From: Pristionchus mayeri
Lineage: Eukaryota > Nematoda > Chromadorea > Rhabditida > Neodiplogasteridae
Direction of reading: 5' to 3'
Length of the DNA: 64,000 nucleotides
Assembly (NCBI GenBank): GCA_036245805.1
Contig: BTRK01000006.1
Location: 46,431,257 to 46,495,256, forward strand
The notes under the pieces were generated by a model. It did no database searches, was not told where the DNA came from, and saw only the letters and a list, made by a program, of their open reading frames with translations. Positions 58,299-64,000 of the stretch are shown here, in pieces. Made by a program: the position numbers and the translations under genes. Numbering within the stretch: position 1 is the first letter of the stretch; the number at the start of each line of letters is the position of its first letter.

Positions 58299-60138
58299 CT
58301 AGAACAACTCAATCTTCGCGTACTGCTGATGAGTTATGCCCTGAAAAGGACTCATGAGAGCAACAACGTCGCATGTTCCGCGATAAAAAATAGGCAAATA
58401 CATACCATGAATCTGATTTCTTTTCGCGAGTAGAGAAAGCCCATCTGAGCGAGTGCAAAGACGGACTGCAGACCGAAGAGTGCCTGTTTTTGGTTAGCAT
58501 TAGAGTCAGCAAAAGCTGTTTTGCTTAGCATTAGAGTCAGCAAAAGCTGTTTTGGTTAGCATTAGAGTCAGCAAAAGAGTTAGGTAAATGAATAATGTGG
58601 AACCTCAATTGTTCTCGACTACAAGTGGTCCTATTGTAATAATTAAAAGCTACAACATTTACACATTTGTTTTGTCTTCATCATGCTATTTGCAGTGTTT
58701 CTTACCATGCTTGCTCTTAGCCGAAGGAAGTACCAGCAGCTCGCGTCTTGAAAGTTCTGAGGAGTTCCATTGAGCGCGTATGGCCTGAAAGGACACTAGA
58801 TTAGCTTGGAATACGGAACTATTTCGCAGGTATGCCACATGTCACCTTAGCTTCTCATCACCTCCCTCCCGTTTCATGAACGTGTTGGTAAATAATGAAT
58901 AAGAACAAGAATAGCAAATCTTACTCGATGTCGATTGATAGCCGTGAAGCCAGCAGCGAGCACTGGGCAAAGGCGATTGCAGCCGCGCCGAGGATCAGCG
59001 AGTGCTGTAAATATTGCCAATTTAAATTTCAATAAAATCGTGAGAATATTATTATTATTTGTGTGAAATTCGCGCACATTAGAGAAAGTCCTAATTTGAT
59101 TTTAGCGAATTTTCGTCTCTTTGAGACTGTGTGGGGGTAAATTGAATCACTTTTTGTCCATAACTTTAAATATCCGGATGCGGATGTCTTCACAAAGCGA
59201 TTTTGAGTAAGGATATCATGCAATGATGTTTCTGATAAATTGGCAGAAAACTAGTCACATCGAAATATCGAATCAAACGCAAATATGTGTACTTACCGTA
59301 GCAGCAAGAAGGGTGTTGTGCCGAGCAAAAAAGCTCTGCAAAAGTAATTGATCGCATGTTCAGCTTGATGATTTTGCTAAATTACACAAAAAAAATCCCT
59401 TGACCGCATATTTTTGTACGCATTATTCAAATTCCATGCATTTCGATAACAACTGTTGATGCAGATTTTTATGATCTTTCTTACCCATCGTCCTTGTTTT
59501 GATGACTATATTTTGGAGTAACTGCTACATCTCATGTTATGAAAAAAATTACCTTGAATATCGTAGGCGAACGATGAGCTAAAATTGCGAGAAGGCCGAG
59601 CGCTGCGGAGAGGAGAGGAGCACAGTAGAAGTTCAACGCGTAGTCAGGATCGATCAGTATCGCCTTAAAGCTACTTCAAATTTCAGTCATGCTCCTTTCG
59701 TCCTCATCCGAGGCAATAAATGAAGATACAAGTAAGTGTGCGCAATAAAGAGGGTCCTCATTAGTGATGCCAAATCGGCGCGCGCTCTCCTCGTTTCACA
59801 CGCTCTCTCACCGGTCAGACAGAGCGAGAGAGATTGTGAAACGAGGAGAGCTCGCGCCGATTTGACATCACAAGTCCTCACTTTTCCCGCTCTCTACAAA
59901 GATCTACTACGGCCAGTACCAAGTACGAACTCACTTGGTCAACCGATTCGTAATACTTCTTGTTCATGACTATGAAGTCGAAGATCGAAGCAGCGACGCA
60001 GAGTTGAACGACTGATAGCACCTGGGGAAATAATGTTACTGTTCGCATGGAAATTGTGACAACAAAAAGGTACGATGATTGCATAAAGCTTACTACCGAT
60101 CCCGAATTGATAGTGTACACCAATAACGAGGTGTACAT
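58299..60138 (-). CDS. unidentified four-transmembrane protein
   Basis: No family was recognised. Exons from 5' to 3': 60097-60138, 59935-60021, 59553-59663, 59297-59335, 58925-59004, 58706-58784, 58406-58483, 58299-58340, giving 185 residues with all phases matching. Four hydrophobic segments are visible: about 2-33 (SLLVYTINSGSVLSVVQLCV), 55-73 (FYCAPLLSAALGLLAILAH), 92-113 (SLILGAAAIAFAQCSLLAS) and 147-167 (ALFGLQSVFALAQMGFLYS). A polar loop of about 30 residues (EPYALNGTPQNFQDASCWYF) lies between the last two, and the tail ends KIELF. The size and layout recall MARVEL/tetraspan proteins. A minus-strand TTTACAG ten bases before the ATG suggests trans-splicing. It converges on the claudin-like gene; whether they work together is unknown. 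Confidence 0.72.
58485..58578. repeat. 31-bp tandem repeat at a 3' splice site
   Basis: Three copies of TGTTTTGGTTAGCATTAGAG... (31-32 bases each) begin immediately outside exon 58406-58483 of the minus-strand gene. Each unit, on the minus strand, carries an AAAACAG similar to the acceptor in use. Confidence 0.9.
59754..59880. repeat. hairpin repeat family H-like palindrome with GTCCTCA flanks
   Basis: AGTGATGCCAAATCGGCGCG on the left mirrors CGCGCCGATTTGACATCAC on the right. The interior (CTCTCCTCGTTTCACACGCT / GTGAAACGAGGAGAG) has the H layout. GTCCTCA occurs directly outside both ends. In an intron of the minus-strand gene. Confidence 0.82.
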
Positions 60139-61116
60139 GGCTCGACTCCTGTAAACTGTTAATTAGTCTGAACGCGTTTCCTCTTTTATGAAAGAGAGGT
60201 ACTGCGAAATGAGAAAGGAAGATGTGGTGGGCGTCTGGGTAAGGTCGAATCAAATATTGACGTGAATGCCTCACTCGCTCTTGCTCAGGCGAATGCTCCT
60301 ATTCCATTCCAATCCTATAGTCGAAGGCGTGCTTGTCAGAGGAGGGTGTGCTGAGAATACTGATAAGGAGTCTAGTAACAGATGGGCAACGATCGAAAGT
60401 CCACTGAAAAGAGCAGAGAATACAAAAATCGCACACTGAAAGATCGTGAGAAACATGAAATCATTTGCCAACAGCGCCTAAAATTATTAAAATATTTCGT
60501 AGATTATCGCTCCGTTCATGTGCTCAATGTGATGCAAACAATTCAAATAGCATTTGGCAGCACCCGAGTTTTACATTGTTACAGGGTGGGGAGTAATTAG
60601 CAATAAACACGGTTAGTCCGATTTGAGATGGCCTTCCGCTCTTATCCACTCTGGGATTGCAACGTTGAAACATCAAAATATGGCGAGTTGTGCAACGTTG
60701 CAACAATTTTCATTCACACGATTGCCCCGCGCTCTTCACCCCGGTGAGCTATCTACGTTAACCGGGTTCGAGAAAGGAGGTTATGAGGAGTCAGAAAAGG
60801 TGGGGTTTGCGCAGAAATCGTTGCAACGTTGAAACTAAGGCTGTAATGTTGCCTTCCTTCCCTATCGTCCGATGGAGGTAGCAACTTTGCAATACCGCGA
60901 TCACATATGAAATACGGAGCATATAAACCTAAAAATTGAAATTCTATAAATTCGAAGAAAAAAAATCTTGAAGAGCCAAGTCAATCATGATTCAGTGTGT
61001 AAGATCTTCCCCGCTATAAAAGGGCGTTTCCAGAATGATGGACCATAATAATCGCACACCAGCCGCTTGTCTAAACAGGTGCCAATGTACAATGACATAG
61101 TGTGAAGTGGTCCTAA

Positions 61117-61213
61117 ATGGGCATTAGTTCGAATGAGAACTATTGCGTCATGCCGCCTTTGATGATATATCAAAGACGGTATGACGTCATAGTTCTCATC
61201 CGACCAAGTGCCC
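61117..61213. repeat. palindromic repeat family D, copy 4
   Basis: GGGCATTAGTTCGAATGAGA on the left and TCATCCGACCAAGTGCCCC on the right, around TGACGTCA-type arms and a CCTTTGATGATATATCAAAG core. TAAAT lies directly outside both ends, a possible target duplication. Confidence 0.85.
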
Positions 61214-61939
61214 CTAAATGCAGGTCGCTGAGAAGTGTGAAAGTGCGAAAGGTAAAGCGGCAGAAGAACTGGAATTTTCTGAGACATTCAGCCGAAAAAT
61301 TCTCTGCGAAACTGCATTGGTGATAAAGATACGTCGATTCATAAAGAAAGCAATTATGTTCAGGCTGCTTGACTCTACTCGCCCGGTTGTAGCATGTGCT
61401 CTCCCACCAAGATGGGACACCTTTGCGGAAACGAATGCTAGAACGCAATCCGTAAAGACTAAAAATTATTGACGAATTGTACCTCTCTTTCCTCTTTACA
61501 CAAATACATGAGAGAAAAATGATGTCATGCAAAATAGTACAAATGTGAGGCAAAGAAACATTTAATTTGCGTTTATCCGCTAGTATGGTCATTTTCAAAG
61601 CAAGATTCAAATTCTGATGTTACTTTCGCTACCACAATTAATCACATTTACAATAAATCTAGTTAAATATTACCCATTGTTGCTTGCACAATAAATAGGC
61701 GAATTAAACGCGTAATTCTCCGTAATATCCTTTCATTAAAACACTTTAGCACCAACCCCATATTTATGAAAGTGCGCACTTCTCTTTCCGTCTTTTGTTT
61801 CTTTTCTGCCCTGCTCCCTAACTGCCCATCTTTGGCGCATGACCGCTGACTTTACTGACTTCTCTATTACGTTCTAAGAATATGATTAACATATTTGCAC
61901 ATTCCGTTGCCCCGATGATATCTGGCGGATCAATATCTT

Positions 61940-62065
61940 GTGATGGGGGCAAAGTGCATTCTGTCATCCTGTTCCCTCCGTTCTCCCCTTCTCCTCCCAC
62001 TCAGACTGTCTCATCACCCCCATGGTTTTTCTCTCTACAGCCCATAACTGTTCTATCACATGGCG
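61940..62065. repeat. left copy of a direct repeat near mariner 2
   Basis: AAAGTGCATTCTGTCATCC ... TCTCTCTACAGCCCATAACT; a diverged copy lies at about 63749-63865 on the far side of the mariner. Confidence 0.7.
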
Positions 62066-62411
62066 GGAGACTTTCAAGATAGAATTAGGTCTCTCTGTAT
62101 GCACGATTATTATTCTAACTGTTATTCATACTGTCTATTGACATCATCACAGCTAGAGGATTATCTCCGTTCCCGAACTCGCTAATGCCTACCGGATACC
62201 GGCCAACTTGTTAGAGTGTCTGTACTATTATATTCCCAGCGTATGATGTGACACGAATTCTCTATTTTAATGATGAATTAATCGTAAAATCCACCATTTC
62301 AAAGAATTAATGCTCATATTTTCATCCTTTACTTCTGCCGATTCGTGATCGACTATTTTTCTTACTTTACATCATGGATATCAGGCCAAAAGGATGGGAC
62401 ATTACATTTTA

Positions 62412-63676
62412 TTAGGTTGTAACATAAGTTTTGTCGCATTTCGGAGGTTTACAATATTTCCATGAAGGATACTTCTCAAACATTATCAATGCCTGACCTC
62501 CTAGTATATGTTTGGGGTGTTCATGCACATTCAAACCATAGGGTAGAGCTGAACTGCGCACGCTGGCTATGCGAAAAATATTAATATGAACTGATTTAAA
62601 TTTGGTGCAGATTTTATTAATTCGTTTGATCGGGTGCTAGTTCGCAGAGATGAATAATGAACCAAACTTCTACAGCATGGTGATATACCCCGTCAATGCT
62701 CTTTCAAAATATACGCCAGATATGGTGCTATGTTGAGCGGAACCAAAGATATACTTCACTGAGTGTAAGGTTAGCCGCTGATTCGTAGCCAACTTGACCA
62801 ACTCTTCTGAATCCAGAATTGCAACAACAGTGACTAACATAAGTGCGTTCAATTACCACTCATGGAGGTATAATTTATCATTAAACAAGTGAGAGAAAGA
62901 ACACTCCACTTGTGGGAAATTTGAATTTTTATTAATTCAATTCGCGCACAATTTTACCAAAATTTGCAAGTTTAGGTGTTTCGAATTAAAGATTGTCATT
63001 CAAAAGCTATTTATTTCCAAACTTATCCCAAGTAGATACTAGTAAGGGAAGGGTTTATGGTTCGGATGGACACAACAAATCAGATATTGAACATGTGTGC
63101 GAGGTAGGAATATGAACAAAGTGCCGATTTCAGTAGTTTATTTTACATACCATCGTTCTGAATGGAGCCACTTATCTCAACAGAACCCAATCTACCCCAA
63201 ACTTTGTCTGCACACTGACCACTTTGGGTGAACTATATTCCACCACTATTTGGATCTGGATATCTACTGAGAAGAAAATTCGGCTTGCGAAAGTTTTCGC
63301 GACCGTCACCAACCATCCACATTATACAAACTCGTCTACATTTCTAGAACGATTTTCGTTTGTCATTATCCGTGAGTGGTTCAAAATTATGCACATATGT
63401 AGTACTTTACGCAAATCACACAAAATCGACATAATTTATCCTTTTCAAGAAGAGCTGATGCGTGAAAATGATTTCTAATCCTTATCTCAGTACAACTTTG
63501 TCTGACTAATGTGCCTCCTCAACTGCCTTGACAGGACTGAAGTAAAGCGCGTAAGAAAGAGTACGAAGGCCCTCACTGATGATGAATAACGAAATTGAGA
63601 TTAAATTAATTCGAAGAATTTCTGAGGTTAAAATGCATAAGAGATTGGACGCGACAAAACTTATGTTACAACCTGA
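62412..63676 (-). mobile_element. mariner-type DNA transposon, decayed, copy 2
   Basis: 1265 bases with 23-base ends TTAGGTTGTAACATAAG... matching perfectly in inverted orientation, and TA on each side. It aligns end to end with copy 1 (32848-34113) by eye and shares the same decayed minus-strand frame (62670-62852). Confidence 0.9.
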
Positions 63677-63748
63677 TATTTCAAAGATCCTCATAACAGT
63701 GTTCACTTTTGGTTGTTGGAAGATCGCTTAGTCACGTCTTATGGTTGG

Positions 63749-63865
63749 TCAAAGTGCACTCTGTCATCCCGTTCCTTCTTTCTCCTCTTCTCCTCCCCCA
63801 CATTCTGTTTCATCATCATGTGGTTCTCTCTACAGCCCACGACTGTTCTATCATATGGTGATTTT
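63749..63865. repeat. right copy of a direct repeat near mariner 2
   Basis: AAAGTGCACTCTGTCATCCC ... TCTCTACAGCCCACGACTGT, a diverged version of 61940-62065. Confidence 0.7.
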
Positions 63866-64000
63866 CTAAATTATCTTCGGTGTTCCTTCGCTCTACGCTC
63901 CTCAAGGATATATTTTCAGCTTTACAACTTAATCCGTGAACAATAATTTATTATCAACACAGTTTTCGCGACTCAATTTGGTCACTGAGGATGTGAATTC

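Larger units (their letters stand above)
60139..64000. other. right-end region without recognised genes
   Basis: 3.9 kb containing a D palindrome (61117-61213), a mariner (62412-63676) and related direct-repeat blocks on both sides of it. Hydrophobic frames near 60271-60471 (FMFLTIFQCAIFVFSALFSG) could be an upstream exon of the minus-strand four-span gene, but no phase-2 donor joining it was found. Confidence 0.55.

Noticed and set aside
58485..58578. CRISPR-like array
   Set aside because: Head-to-tail 31-bp units with no spacers, in a eukaryotic genome; a simple tandem repeat.
60271..60471. Hydrophobic frame upstream of the minus-strand four-span gene
   Set aside because: No phase-2 donor connects it to 60097-60148, and the ATG at 60138 already gives a complete four-span protein preceded by an acceptor-like site.

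Overview
This is a nuclear genomic window from a nematode. The evidence is many small exons joined by GT-AG introns ending in TTTCAG-like acceptors, probable spliced-leader acceptor sites right before several start codons, a short interstitial TTAGGC telomere-type array, and proteins that read as orthologues of Caenorhabditis genes (aex-3, dyf-11, acn-1). The many tiny exons and palindromic intronic repeats suggest a non-Caenorhabditis lineage such as a diplogastrid (Pristionchus-like); that placement is inference.

Layout. Positions 1-16118 (minus) hold an aex-3/MADD orthologue, a Rab3-type DENN exchange factor, in 29 visible exons; its C-terminus runs off the left edge. Its introns carry a 2.3-kb foldback element with a broken gene between ~540-bp inverted arms (4500-6832), a 0.93-kb palindrome (12624-13555), an interstitial telomere repeat and several hairpin repeats. 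A 4.1-kb divergent intergenic region (16119-20209), with a strongly pyrimidine/purine-skewed stretch, separates it from dyf-11/IFT54 (20210-25401, plus). acn-1, a catalytically dead angiotensin-converting-enzyme relative, follows in 27 exons (27546-41952, plus). Its introns hold a mariner element, a truncated LINE with a broken reverse transcriptase and a tRNA-Gln; an identical tRNA-Gln lies antisense in a dyf-11 intron. Next come an AQP8-like aquaporin (44485-47803, plus), a 7-kb repeat-rich stretch with only two weak minus-strand exon candidates, a claudin/PMP22-like four-membrane-span protein (54990-57740, plus), and a convergent unidentified four-membrane-span gene (58299-60138, minus). 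The right end is non-coding repeats, including a second mariner copy of nearly the same length.

The genes do not form one pathway. AEX-3 acts in synaptic vesicle exocytosis, DYF-11 in ciliary transport, ACN-1 in moulting and epidermis, and the other three are membrane proteins. The most unusual content is the repeat population: at least four recurring palindromic or dispersed families sit in introns and intergenic DNA. The foldback element carrying a zinc-finger-like/FSRL-motif pseudogene is the best candidate for an undescribed mobile system.

All exon models were made by eye from splice signals, reading phase and remembered protein-family conservation; no alignment or database search was run.
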